Shown here piece by piece: positions 34,958-42,317 of a stretch of 64,000 nt of DNA. Both the position numbers and the translations under genes were made by a program. The notes beneath the pieces are model-generated. The model was not told where the DNA came from and searched no databases. It saw only the letters and a program-made list of their open reading frames with translations. The DNA comes from Paenibacillus sp. PL91 (GTDB taxonomy: Bacteria; Bacillota; Bacilli; Paenibacillales; Paenibacillaceae): the NCBI RefSeq assembly GCF_012935325.2, contig NZ_JABBYG020000014.1, forward strand, positions 107,779 through 171,778, given 5' to 3'. The first letter of the stretch is position 1. Each line of letters opens with the position of its first letter.

Positions 34958-35437
34958 ATGTCGAAAGACGAAGTGATTTTGACTAAAGAAGGCTTGGCGC
35001 AGCTGCAGGCCGAGCTGGACGATCTTAAATATGTAAAGCGCAAGGAGCTTGCCGCACGGATTAAACTGGCGATCAGCTACGGTGATTTAAAGGAAAACAG
35101 CGAGTATCATTCCGCCAAAAACGATCAATCGTTTATGGAGACGCGCATTCTTATTTTGGATAAAATGCTTAAGAAGGCTCGCGTTATCGAATCGGCTGCG
35201 CTGGATCTATCGAAGGTCAGCATTGGCTTGACGGTTATCCTCAACGACATTGAATTCAAAGAGAAGATTGAGTATAAAATCGTGGGTACGGAAGAGGCTG
35301 ACGTAGCGGAAAATAAAATCTCCTACGAGAGCCCGCTTGGTAAGGAGCTGCTAGGTAAAGAGGTTGGAAGCATCGTGAGCGTTAACGCGCCGATGGGCGT
35401 TATTAAATACGAGCTTCTTGAAATTAAAGCGACGTAA
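34958..35437 (+). CDS. greA: Transcription elongation factor GreA
   Basis: The 159-residue protein has an N-terminal coiled coil (about 1-77) and a C-terminal FKBP-like domain. GDLKENSEYHSAKNDQ at the tip of the coiled coil carries the acidic residues that enter the RNA polymerase channel and trigger transcript cleavage; LGKELLGKEVGSIVSV is the conserved C-terminal part. It rescues backtracked polymerase. The neighbourhood is not that of the housekeeping greA of Bacillus, so it may be an extra copy. Confidence 0.92.
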   Translation: MSKDEVILTKEGLAQLQAELDDLKYVKRKELAARIKLAISYGDLKENSEYHSAKNDQSFMETRILILDKMLKKARVIESAALDLSKVSIGLTVILNDIEFKEKIEYKIVGTEEADVAENKISYESPLGKELLGKEVGSIVSVNAPMGVIKYELLEIKAT

Positions 35438-35458
35438 TCATTCTTCCACGAATCCGGG

Positions 35459-35504
35459 CTGCTGCGGCCAAGTCGAAATTGACTAAGCTGCTGCAGTTTT
35501 TTTT
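35459..35504 (+). terminator. Rho-independent terminator of greA
   Basis: An imperfect 16-bp stem (CTGCTGCGGCCAAGTC with GACTAAGCTGCTGCAG) is followed by eight T. Confidence 0.8.
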
Positions 35505-35695
35505 ATGCATCACCGTTAAGCCATCCTCCTGATTTTCTTCCTGAAGCTACCCATTCATTCTATTACCGTTAGAAATTAAATAAATTTATTGTCAGAGAGC
35601 CATATGTCGATACATACGTATCCCAATAAAGGCTTTGCGGCACTCGACTGTTACACCTGCGGGTCAAGTCGAGCTTGCTCAGACTCCCAACCACC

Positions 35696-35739
35696 ACCGA
35701 CCAAGCACCGACCAAGCACCGACCAAGCACCGACCAACC
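35696..35739. repeat. Tandem 11-bp repeat ACCGACCAAGC
   Basis: Three exact copies of ACCGACCAAGC (35696, 35707, 35718) are followed by a fourth that ends AACC. The unit shares the ACC-N-ACC core with the next repeat block. Confidence 0.92.
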
Positions 35740-35760
35740 ACCAACCACCACCGACCACCG

Positions 35761-35829
35761 ACCAACCACCAACCACCAACCACCAACCACCAACCACCAA
35801 CCACCAACCACCAACCACCAACCACCAAT
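35761..35829. repeat. Tandem 7-bp repeat ACCAACC
   Basis: About nine to ten near-perfect copies of ACCAACC run head to tail, then decay into ACCAATC-like units until about 35916. The other strand reads GGTTGGT repeated. Confidence 0.93.
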
Positions 35830-35919
35830 CTCCGATCACCGATCACCGACCAATCACCAACCATTAATCACCAACTCCGACTAATCACCAATAACCAATC
35901 ACCAATCACCAACCATCAA

Positions 35920-35985
35920 CCCCAACCCCAACCCCAACCCCAACCCCAACCCCAACCCCAACCCCAACCCCAACCCCAACCCCAA
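35920..35985. repeat. Tandem 6-bp repeat CCCCAA
   Basis: About eleven uninterrupted copies of CCCCAA. The minus strand is (TTGGGG)n, which can fold into G-quadruplexes. Confidence 0.95.
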
Positions 35986-35990
35986 CCCAT

Positions 35991-36028
35991 CAAACCTTCC
36001 TCAAACCTTCCTCAAACCTTCCTCAAAC
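35991..36028. repeat. Tandem 11-bp repeat CAAACCTTCCT
   Basis: Three exact copies start at 35991, 36002 and 36013, followed by a partial CAAACC copy. They lie directly after the CCCCAA block. Confidence 0.92.
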
Positions 36029-36104
36029 CAATTCAAAACTTTACAATCGAATAAAACAACAGGAAAAGCTCCTGCTATTTTCTCGAAATGAGACGATTTA
36101 GACC

Positions 36105-36245
36105 GTTTAACTGGAAAATCTCCCGTTAATACTGGCACAATCCCACCAATCCGCTCAAAAAGGAAAAAATAACGGGAGAAAATCCATCTATATCTGATTT
36201 CTACCCAAAATGGCTTGAAATAACGGGAGTTTTTCCCGTTAACTC
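36105..36245. repeat. Clustered ACGGGA inverted repeats
   Basis: TCTCCCGTTAA, ATAACGGGAGAAAA and ATAACGGGAG...CCCGTTAA occur within 140 bases. The last two arms (AACGGGAG and CCCGTTAA around TTTTT) form a hairpin. I see no gene here. Confidence 0.6.
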
Positions 36246-36495
36246 TTGCCACTTGCGTCCATGAGCTCCCATCAGCATCGAACAAGCATCGCATAAGCCT
36301 CGAACGCAGCCTCATCCACCTCTGCAATATAACCCCGCATACGTATTGCACATAAAAAACAATTTTTTACGAGTGCCGCCATATTACTTTTGGAACGAAT
36401 TGACAAAAGGGGAAGGTTGCTTATACATTAATAGCTAACGACAGAAGTGCATAGGATAAAGCATTTGATTTTGGAATAAGAAGGGTGAGGGCATT

Positions 36496-37050
36496 ATGGG
36501 AAAACAATTTGATGCGATGCTGCCGCAGCACGAAGCATTTATCCGCCAGCAGCACATTTTTTTCGTAGGATCGGCGCCGTTGTCGGAAGAGGGACATGTC
36601 AATATTTCTCCGAAAGGACATGACTCCTTCGCCATTTTATCCCCTAATCGCGTTGCCTATTTAGACCTGACAGGCAGCGGAAATGAAACAAGCGCGCATC
36701 TTGATGAGAATGGGAGAGTTACCATCATGTTTTGCGCATTTGAAGGAGCGCCCAACATCTTGAGATTGTACGGTATAGGTACGGTTGTGCTTCCTGGCTC
36801 CGCGGAATGGGATGCCTTGTATCCGCTGTTCGCGCCGATTCCGGGCGCTAGGCAAATCATTGACATCGAAGTTCACAAGGTGCAGACCTCCTGCGGCTAC
36901 TCGATCCCGTTCATGTCCTACGAGGGTGAAAGAGATACGCTGCAGCGCTGGGCGGCTCTAAAAGGCGAAGAAGGCTTAAAGGAATATCGAAAAGAGAAAA
37001 ATTCGAAAAGTATTGATGGAATGCCTACACCGCTTAGCCAACTTCTATGA
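36496..37050 (+). CDS. PNPOx-like FMN-binding split-barrel protein
   Basis: The 184-residue protein has an N-terminal region HEAFIRQQHIFFVGSAPLS and the split-barrel strands GHVNISPKGHDSFAILSPN, RVAYLDLTGSGNETSAHL and RVTIMFCAFEGAPNILRLYG, typical of pyridoxamine-phosphate-oxidase-like flavoproteins. Such proteins bind FMN or related cofactors; the substrate of this subfamily is unknown. The ATG follows AAGGGTGAGGG. It appears to be a single-gene unit. Confidence 0.85.
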   Translation: MGKQFDAMLPQHEAFIRQQHIFFVGSAPLSEEGHVNISPKGHDSFAILSPNRVAYLDLTGSGNETSAHLDENGRVTIMFCAFEGAPNILRLYGIGTVVLPGSAEWDALYPLFAPIPGARQIIDIEVHKVQTSCGYSIPFMSYEGERDTLQRWAALKGEEGLKEYRKEKNSKSIDGMPTPLSQLL

Positions 37051-37126
37051 ATGAAATGAAAGGAATAGCAAACACTATGACAGGCTATTCGTTATTCCAT
37101 TCATGTCATTAAAGGAGAAGGTATCC

Positions 37127-37783
37127 ATGAAGAGCAGATTGCTTATCGTTGCGCTAGTATGTATGATGATGGCTTTTAGTGCTGCCCCGCTAAGCGCGGA
37201 AGCAAACGGCAAACATCACCGAAATGGTCATGAGGGCTATGTGAGCCCTGCTGCCGTAAAGCTGAAGGAAGATATGAGAAAGCTATGGATCGATCATGTC
37301 GTATGGACAAAAAGCTACATAGTGAGTGCGATTGCAGGGCTGGAGGATCAGCAGACCGTACTGGATAGACTGCTAAAAAACCAGCAGGATATTGGGGATG
37401 CGGTTAAGCCGTTTTATGGCGAGGCAGCAGGCAATAAGCTGGCTGAGCTCTTGAAGGAGCATATTTCGATTGCAGGCCAAGTATTAACGGCGATGAAGAG
37501 TGGAAATCAAGCAGACGCAGATAAATACAATAAAGAGTGGCATAGAAATGCCGATGATATCGCGGCTTTTCTTAGCAGCGCCAACCCGAACTGGACGGAT
37601 AAGCAGCTAAAAGAGATGTTATATGTTCATTTGCAGTTCATTACCGATGCTGTCATGGCAAGGCTTACTAAGGACTGGAAAGCTGATGTTGTTGCCTTCG
37701 ATAAGGGCCTGGATCATATGATTATGTTTGCGGACATCCTCTCGGATGGGATTATCAAGCAATTTCCGAAAACATTTCAATAG
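37127..37783 (+). CDS. Secreted helical protein of unknown function
   Basis: The 218-residue precursor has a signal peptide (MKSRLLIVALVCMMMAFSAA, cleavage probably after LSAEA near 26). The mature part is mostly helical: LKEDMRKLWIDHVVWTKSY, AAGNKLAELLKEHISIAGQV and WTDKQLKEMLYVHLQFITDA suggest a four-helix bundle. The histidine-rich start (GKHHRNGHEG) could bind metal. The ATG at 37127 has AAGGAG. I do not recognise a characterised family. A strong terminator follows. Confidence 0.75.
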   Translation: MKSRLLIVALVCMMMAFSAAPLSAEANGKHHRNGHEGYVSPAAVKLKEDMRKLWIDHVVWTKSYIVSAIAGLEDQQTVLDRLLKNQQDIGDAVKPFYGEAAGNKLAELLKEHISIAGQVLTAMKSGNQADADKYNKEWHRNADDIAAFLSSANPNWTDKQLKEMLYVHLQFITDAVMARLTKDWKADVVAFDKGLDHMIMFADILSDGIIKQFPKTFQ

Positions 37784-37801
37784 TTGAATAGACATCTCAT
37801 G

Positions 37802-37835
37802 AGCTAATCCGTTGACGACGGGTTAGCTTTTTTTT
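37802..37835 (+). terminator. Rho-independent terminator
   Basis: An 11-bp stem with one mismatch (AGCTAATCCGT with ACGGGTTAGCT) and loop TGACG is followed by about eight T. Confidence 0.9.
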
Positions 37836-37947
37836 GCTGCTAAAATATATAAATCCGACAGCATCGCCTTCCAACCGCTTCATATGCACATTTTCCGACA
37901 AAAAGAGATGAGAAAAGTTTAATGGGGTATGGGACTCTAGCTTGATG

Positions 37948-37980
37948 TATACTAACACTTTGTATGGCAAAGTAATACCA
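37948..37980 (+). promoter_or_regulatory. Promoter/operator-like site of the actin-like cassette
   Basis: A TATACT box (37948-37953) is followed by the inverted repeat ACTTTG-TATGG-CAAAGT (37957-37973), placed near the expected transcription start, and by AGTAATACC. The same AGTAATACC occurs in the iterated repeats behind the partner gene (39711-39719). An autoregulatory site is inferred. Confidence 0.4.
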
Positions 37981-38056
37981 AGGAATGTTTTACGTTTATA
38001 CACATATGCCATCAGCTAGTTTGTTTCCTAAAACCTTTTCTAGGAGGAGAGCAATT

Positions 38057-39253
38057 ATGAATTATCATTTCTTTGTAGGCAACGATAACGGAAACAGTGA
38101 GCATGATCTTATTATTGACGGTAAACTGATTCAGCAGCCGAATGTGAATTGTACGGTGGACGAGCTTCCATGGAGCGAAGAGCAATCGCCGGAAAGTTTT
38201 GTGAAAAACTTACAGGACCAGCTGGTCGTCACGATCGATTCGCCAGCCGCAAGACCGGGCATGTACTATGTTGGGAAGTTTGCTCTTGAGAGCGGAGAAA
38301 TATTGGACAACCTTCAAATCGGCATCGATCAAAAAAGTGATATGGATTTGCCGATTATTAATACGCTGGCACAAATCGCAGCGATGGCCGTTCAGAAGGC
38401 ATTTGAGGAAGAGAAGAAAATACCTGAGCAAATCGACGTAGAGGTTGATATGGCAACGGCGCTGCCGGTGACACAGCATACGGATGAGACGTCGGCCAAA
38501 TTTGAGAAACGGTTTACATCCGGTACGCATCACGTAACCGTACATTTGGGTATCCAGCGCGTAGCCGTAAAAATCGTATTCCCTTTCGCTAAGGTCGTCC
38601 CAGAGGCGACGCCGGTTATTTTCACATTGCAGAAGGATTCCGCTGGTGGCTGGAGAGAAGGAGAAATCTTTGATGATTTCCTGCAATCCTATGGGATCGA
38701 GAAGAAATTTAACGGCAGTTATTTTAAAGACAAGCGCATTCTTCATATCGATATCGGAGATGGCTCTACGGAGTATCCGATTACCGAGGGCAATAAGTTT
38801 TTGCGTCAATTCGTTCACGGCAGCCACCATGGCGCTGGATATGCGATTGAGGAAGCATTGCAGGAGTTCAACCGACTCATTCATTTGCCGGATAGCCCAA
38901 GGCAGTTTTTCAGTGATGTTATCAAAAATCCGAAGCATAAATACCATGCAAGGGCATTGAAAACATTAAAAAGGCCGCTTGAAAGCCAAGTTAGACAAAT
39001 TGTGCAGCATGTCAAAAAACAGCTCACGAAGGCTCGTAATGAGATCGATCTCATCTGTGTATATGGCGGCGGCAGCATTCTAATGCGTTCGGTCCTATAT
39101 CCGCAGCTTAAGGAACTGTGCACGGAAAGAGAAATGCAGCTGCTGTACATTCCGGCTGATTATGCCGTGCTTCTGAATGCAATGGGGCTCGACGCTTTTG
39201 TGCGCGGCAAAATTTACGAGGCGCTCAAAAATAAAGCGGTTCAGCCTGCATAA
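38057..39253 (+). CDS. Actin-like ATPase, ParM/Alp type
   Basis: The 398-residue protein has an actin fold. The phosphate-1 region is VGNDNGNSEHDLII near residue 6, phosphate-2 is LHIDIGDGSTEYPI near 235, and the adenosine motif VYGGGSILMRSV lies near 340. ParM and Alp proteins form filaments that push plasmid copies apart, and some serve phages or chromosomal elements. The ATG at 38057 follows AGGAGGAG; a longer frame from 37985 is unlikely. A small acidic protein that looks like a ParR adaptor is encoded 54 bases downstream. No replication gene or phage gene is seen nearby, so its cargo on the chromosome is unknown. Confidence 0.85.
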   Translation: MNYHFFVGNDNGNSEHDLIIDGKLIQQPNVNCTVDELPWSEEQSPESFVKNLQDQLVVTIDSPAARPGMYYVGKFALESGEILDNLQIGIDQKSDMDLPIINTLAQIAAMAVQKAFEEEKKIPEQIDVEVDMATALPVTQHTDETSAKFEKRFTSGTHHVTVHLGIQRVAVKIVFPFAKVVPEATPVIFTLQKDSAGGWREGEIFDDFLQSYGIEKKFNGSYFKDKRILHIDIGDGSTEYPITEGNKFLRQFVHGSHHGAGYAIEEALQEFNRLIHLPDSPRQFFSDVIKNPKHKYHARALKTLKRPLESQVRQIVQHVKKQLTKARNEIDLICVYGGGSILMRSVLYPQLKELCTEREMQLLYIPADYAVLLNAMGLDAFVRGKIYEALKNKAVQPA

Positions 39254-39307
39254 GCTTTCATCATGCAAGCTTGGGCATAATCTAATGGATTCTGGTAGGT
39301 GATTGTT

Positions 39308-39679
39308 ATGAAAAAAACGAAGCTTCCTGGCGACAACATTAGCTTGAAAACCAAAAAAACAGAGGATCCATTGGTGATGCAATGGCTGAATTCGCAGTCC
39401 AATCTGATGGATTCTCTACGATATTTGGTCGAGAATGAAATCTCTTTGAATGGTGTTCGCAACCTGCAGGCATTCGTACCAATGGAGAGAAATATGCTGC
39501 AGGGCACTTCTGCCGCGCAGCAAGCAGCAAGCGAATATCGGCCTTATGCTGCAGGCATAGAGCAAATGGCGGCAGCTTCGGAAGAAGCGGTAGCAGTCGA
39601 AAAAGCTCCTTCGGCGTCTACTCCTGAGCCGGTGGCCGAAGAAGAAATAGATGATGATGATATTGAAGCTTGGAGCTAG
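39308..39679 (+). CDS. Small ParR-like partner of the actin homologue
   Basis: The 123-residue protein has a basic N-terminus (KKTKLPGDNISLKTKKTED), then a helix pair (PLVMQWLNSQSNLMDSLRYL and VENEISLNGV). This pattern resembles the ribbon-helix-helix DNA-binding domain of ParR/CopG proteins. The rest is low-complexity, Ala/Glu-rich, and ends in a very acidic tail (EEEIDDDDIEAWS), like the filament-binding tails of adaptor proteins. The ATG at 39308 follows AGGTG by six bases; a GTG at 39299 overlaps that site. Gene order and size (actin-like gene first, small adaptor second) match parMR operons. The assignment is by pattern only. Confidence 0.6.
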   Translation: MKKTKLPGDNISLKTKKTEDPLVMQWLNSQSNLMDSLRYLVENEISLNGVRNLQAFVPMERNMLQGTSAAQQAASEYRPYAAGIEQMAAASEEAVAVEKAPSASTPEPVAEEEIDDDDIEAWS

Positions 39680-39700
39680 TACCGTATAACAGGCTATTTA

Positions 39701-39760
39701 GGACATACTTAGTAATACCTAGTGACATTCAGTACTATCAAGAAATACCCAATAACACAA
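39701..39760. repeat. Degenerate 10-bp iterations behind the ParR-like gene
   Basis: Successive 10-base blocks from 39711 read AGTAATACCT, AGTGACATTC, AGTACTATCA, AGAAATACCC, AATAACACAA, with a weaker block before. The pattern is imperfect, but the 10-bp step and the position fit a ParR-binding centromere. Confidence 0.45.
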
Positions 39761-39808
39761 AACAATGCCAAGCATGGCTTTACCGTGCTTGGCATTGTTT
39801 TGTGTTAT
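39752..39808 (+). terminator. Perfect 23-bp inverted repeat closing the actin-like cassette
   Basis: Arms 39752-39774 and 39786-39808 are exact reverse complements around an 11-base loop. The stem core is CAATGCCAAGCA, and TTGTTTTGTG follows the core on the right arm. It could terminate transcription in either direction; the arm is longer than needed for that. Confidence 0.8.
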
Positions 39809-39994
39809 GATGAGCATATAACACTACCTATTCACCGTTTACGGACCAATAATTTTCAGTGACAAGGCCTCCATTTCCTTATACGATATACGTATAGATG
39901 GATTCGGCAGAGAGGAGCATCCGAGATAAAAGAGCAGAAAGCTTTTTATTATGAAAGCGCTGTAAACTTTATAGTAATCATCATTTGCTGGGTT

Positions 39995-41032
39995 ATGGTC
40001 TTAATCCTATCGGCTGGCTTTTTGATCGAATTTGTAAAGGGGACTCGTTCGATAGCATTTGTGGTGTCTATTTTGACGGGAGGAATGGTGTCTGTTATTG
40101 CAGGTACGATCTTCTATAAAATAAATCCGCTCACCAGATATGTACGATACACGACCTTTAGCGGCTTCTTCTTGATGTATGTGTTCACCTTATTGTCGGC
40201 TACAACATCGGTGACCTTTACCTTCGTGTTCCCGCTTGTGACGTTATTTTGCCTTTACGTCGACCGTTGGTTTATGATCATCGTTTGTACCCTTATTTTA
40301 TTGCTGAACGGATTATATATTGCGAATAAGCTCATTCATATAGACAGGCTGGAGGCAGGCGAAGCTGCATATAACCAATTTACGACAACGATGCTCATAC
40401 ACACCTTTGTATTGCTGCTGTTTATGTCCAGCTTAATCGCAATCGTATATGTCTTTCATAGACTAAGGCAAGCGATGGATTATAAAATAAAGGAAGCAAA
40501 TCTTGCCAGAGTAACGGGGCAGAAGTTGTACGCGCAAGCGACAGTTGACGATCTGACAGGCGTATTCAACCGCAGACATTTTGTAGAGAGAGTAAGGGAG
40601 CAGCTGAACGAGACAACCCCGGGCTGCTCCTTGCTGCTGCTGGATGTCGATGATTTTAAGAAGGTTAACGATATACATGGACATTTGGCTGGAGACAAGG
40701 TATTGATGGCCTTCTCGAGCCTGTTGCTTAAGGCATATGCAGATAGCGGCCTTGTAGGTAGAGTAGGCGGCGAGGAATTTGCGGTGTTCCTAAGGACCAG
40801 CAGCGAGAGAGATAGCCAAGAGCGTGCCGAGCGGCTGCGAAAAATGATAGAAAGCAGCGAAACGTGGATAACCGAGGAGAAGTCCATTTCGGTCACGACC
40901 AGTGGCGGACTCGTTTACTCGGAAAGAAGCGAAATGACCTTTGAAGAGCTATTTCAGCTTGCGGACAAAGCATTATATGTATCGAAAAATTCAGGCAAGA
41001 ACAAAATTACGAGTGCCGCATCCATTGATTAA
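39995..41032 (+). CDS. Membrane diguanylate cyclase (GGDEF)
   Basis: The first ATG gives 345 residues: about six hydrophobic helices (to about 155), then a GGDEF domain (about 183-340) with DDLTGVFNRRHF, LLDVDDFKKVND and the active-site GRVGGEEFAVF. It should make cyclic di-GMP from two GTP. The catalytic signature is GGEEF. The ATG at 39995 lies inside the first hydrophobic helix and has no ribosome site. The same frame is open upstream, where AGAGGAG (39911-39917) sits eight bases before an ATA codon at 39926; that start would restore a full first helix (ESAVNFIVIIICWVMVLIL). The true start is probably non-standard. Confidence 0.85.
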   Translation: MVLILSAGFLIEFVKGTRSIAFVVSILTGGMVSVIAGTIFYKINPLTRYVRYTTFSGFFLMYVFTLLSATTSVTFTFVFPLVTLFCLYVDRWFMIIVCTLILLLNGLYIANKLIHIDRLEAGEAAYNQFTTTMLIHTFVLLLFMSSLIAIVYVFHRLRQAMDYKIKEANLARVTGQKLYAQATVDDLTGVFNRRHFVERVREQLNETTPGCSLLLLDVDDFKKVNDIHGHLAGDKVLMAFSSLLLKAYADSGLVGRVGGEEFAVFLRTSSERDSQERAERLRKMIESSETWITEEKSISVTTSGGLVYSERSEMTFEELFQLADKALYVSKNSGKNKITSAASID

Positions 41033-41057
41033 GACGATAACGAGTATGTAAACAGAA

Positions 41058-41084
41058 AGAAGGAGGGCAGCTTGCCCTCCTTCT
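41058..41084. terminator. Shared terminator of convergent genes
   Basis: A perfect 12-bp stem (AGAAGGAGGGCA/TGCCCTCCTTCT) with loop GCT lies between the GGDEF gene and the convergent NADH dehydrogenase gene. T runs are short on both sides. Confidence 0.7.
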
Positions 41085-41099
41085 TCCTATTTCCGTATA

Positions 41100-42287
41100 T
41101 TAGTACGCAAGTGCGAATAGACCGTGGATATGCGAAAGGTAACGAACGTTGCTCGCTTCCTTCATCAGGGATGCAGGCAAGCCCTTCAATTGTGTCGCGT
41201 TTCCGCCGATCGTACCTACGCCGTCTTTGCGTCCAAGGCTGCCAAGCGTTCCGGAGAATACCGGTACGAACTTATCCATAACGCCGCCTTTGATTTGAAC
41301 CGCTAGGTTGTAGCCTACCGTTTCGCCCATTTGCCAAGCAAGCTGTGCTGTTGGCGGGTAAGGACGCTCGCTGCCTTCTGGGAATACAACTGCGCAGTCG
41401 CCAGCAAGGAATACATCAGCATGCGATGTTGATTGCAGCGTTGGCGTAACGAGTGAACGGCCGCGGTCTTCTGCAAGGCCGCTGCTGCCGACAACAGGGT
41501 TGCCTTTTACGCCGCCAGTCCAGATAATTGTGCTGGACTCGATTGTGCGTCCGTCTTTAAGCGATACGGAGCTTTTTGTAGCTTCTGTAATCGCAACGCT
41601 AGTAATGAAGTTAACGCCGCGTTTCTCAAGGCTGGAAACAGCACGATCGATCAATACTTTCGGGAAGATTGGCAGAACGGCTGGACCAGCCTCTACGCAA
41701 TATAACGAAATATCATTGAAGTCGATTCCTTTGCTGCGGCAAATCTCAGGAAGTCTGTCAGCGAATTCGCCTACAAGCTCAACGCCAGTCAAGCCGCCGC
41801 CGCCCACAACGATCGTTGCGTCAGCTTTGTTGCCTGATTTTTTGTAAGCGTCAAGGCGATCCTCAACATGCTTACGGATGCGGTTAGCATCAGCAACAGA
41901 TTTAAGGACAAGGCTGTTCTCTTCGAGACCAGGGATACCGAAGTAGTTCGTTTCGCTTCCAAGCGCCACAACAAGCGTATCGTACTTCTGTACTTGGCCG
42001 CTTGCAAGAACAACTTGCTTCTCGTTTGGTTTAATTTCTTTCACCGAATCAACGATGATATTGACATGTTTGTCGCCTAGAAGCTTGCTAAGTGGAAGAG
42101 CAACCGCTTGCTCAGCAATGGTGTCTCCTGCAAGTCTGTGCAGCTCAGTAATGATTTGGTGAGTGGGGAACCGGTTCACGATTGTGATGCTAGCTTCTGC
42201 TGCTGACAAGTGTTTGCGTGCTGTTAGAGCAGTAAGCAAACCGCCATAACCGCCACCAAGAATTAAAATTTGCTTCGACATGTTCAT
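41100..42287 (-). CDS. ndh: Type II NADH dehydrogenase
   Basis: The 395-residue peripheral membrane flavoprotein passes electrons from NADH to quinone without pumping protons. The FAD motif ILGGGYGGLLTALTAR is at the N-terminus, the NADH-binding motif IVVGGGGLTGVELVGE near 165, and DVFLAGDCAVV near 290. The C-terminus (YLSHIHGLFALAY) fits the membrane-contacting end. It lies 30 bases after the DUF1641 gene, the same pair as yjlC-ndh (yjlD) of B. subtilis, and a Rex-like site precedes the operon. Confidence 0.93.
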   Translation of the reverse strand: MNMSKQILILGGGYGGLLTALTARKHLSAAEASITIVNRFPTHQIITELHRLAGDTIAEQAVALPLSKLLGDKHVNIIVDSVKEIKPNEKQVVLASGQVQKYDTLVVALGSETNYFGIPGLEENSLVLKSVADANRIRKHVEDRLDAYKKSGNKADATIVVGGGGLTGVELVGEFADRLPEICRSKGIDFNDISLYCVEAGPAVLPIFPKVLIDRAVSSLEKRGVNFITSVAITEATKSSVSLKDGRTIESSTIIWTGGVKGNPVVGSSGLAEDRGRSLVTPTLQSTSHADVFLAGDCAVVFPEGSERPYPPTAQLAWQMGETVGYNLAVQIKGGVMDKFVPVFSGTLGSLGRKDGVGTIGGNATQLKGLPASLMKEASNVRYLSHIHGLFALAY

Positions 42288-42317
42288 CCTCCGTTCGTTC
42301 TATGCGTAATCAGTGTA

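Larger units (their letters stand above)
35505..36495. other. Long non-coding region with several short-repeat families
   Basis: This is about 990 bases between greA and the PNPOx-like gene. Open frames on both strands through 35570-36050 are only translations of the repeats (Pro-Thr-Asn-His or Gly-Trp-Val patterns). The part 35690-36030 is made of tandem repeats listed separately. The part 36100-36245 has several ACGGGA inverted repeats. No tRNA, transposase or inverted ends of a mobile element were seen. Confidence 0.7.

Noticed and set aside
35920..35985. True telomere or linear chromosome end
   Set aside because: The tract is inside ordinary chromosomal gene order with genes on both sides and no telomere-resolution gene.
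35569..36054. Long open frames on both strands through the ACCAACC/CCCCAA region
   Set aside because: Their translations are pure repeat (Pro-Thr-Asn-His or Gly-Trp-Leu-Val), all frames are open because the repeat lacks stop codons, and no ribosome site precedes them.
38057..39253. Plasmid or prophage origin of the actin-like locus
   Set aside because: No replication initiator, integrase, att-like repeat or phage structural gene was seen in the window; base composition of neighbours looks the same by eye. Kept open as an untested idea.
39952..39965. cre site TGAAAGCGCTGTAA
   Set aside because: It matches 13 of 14 consensus positions, but probably lies inside the 5' coding part of the GGDEF gene and has no promoter context, so it is not listed as a feature.
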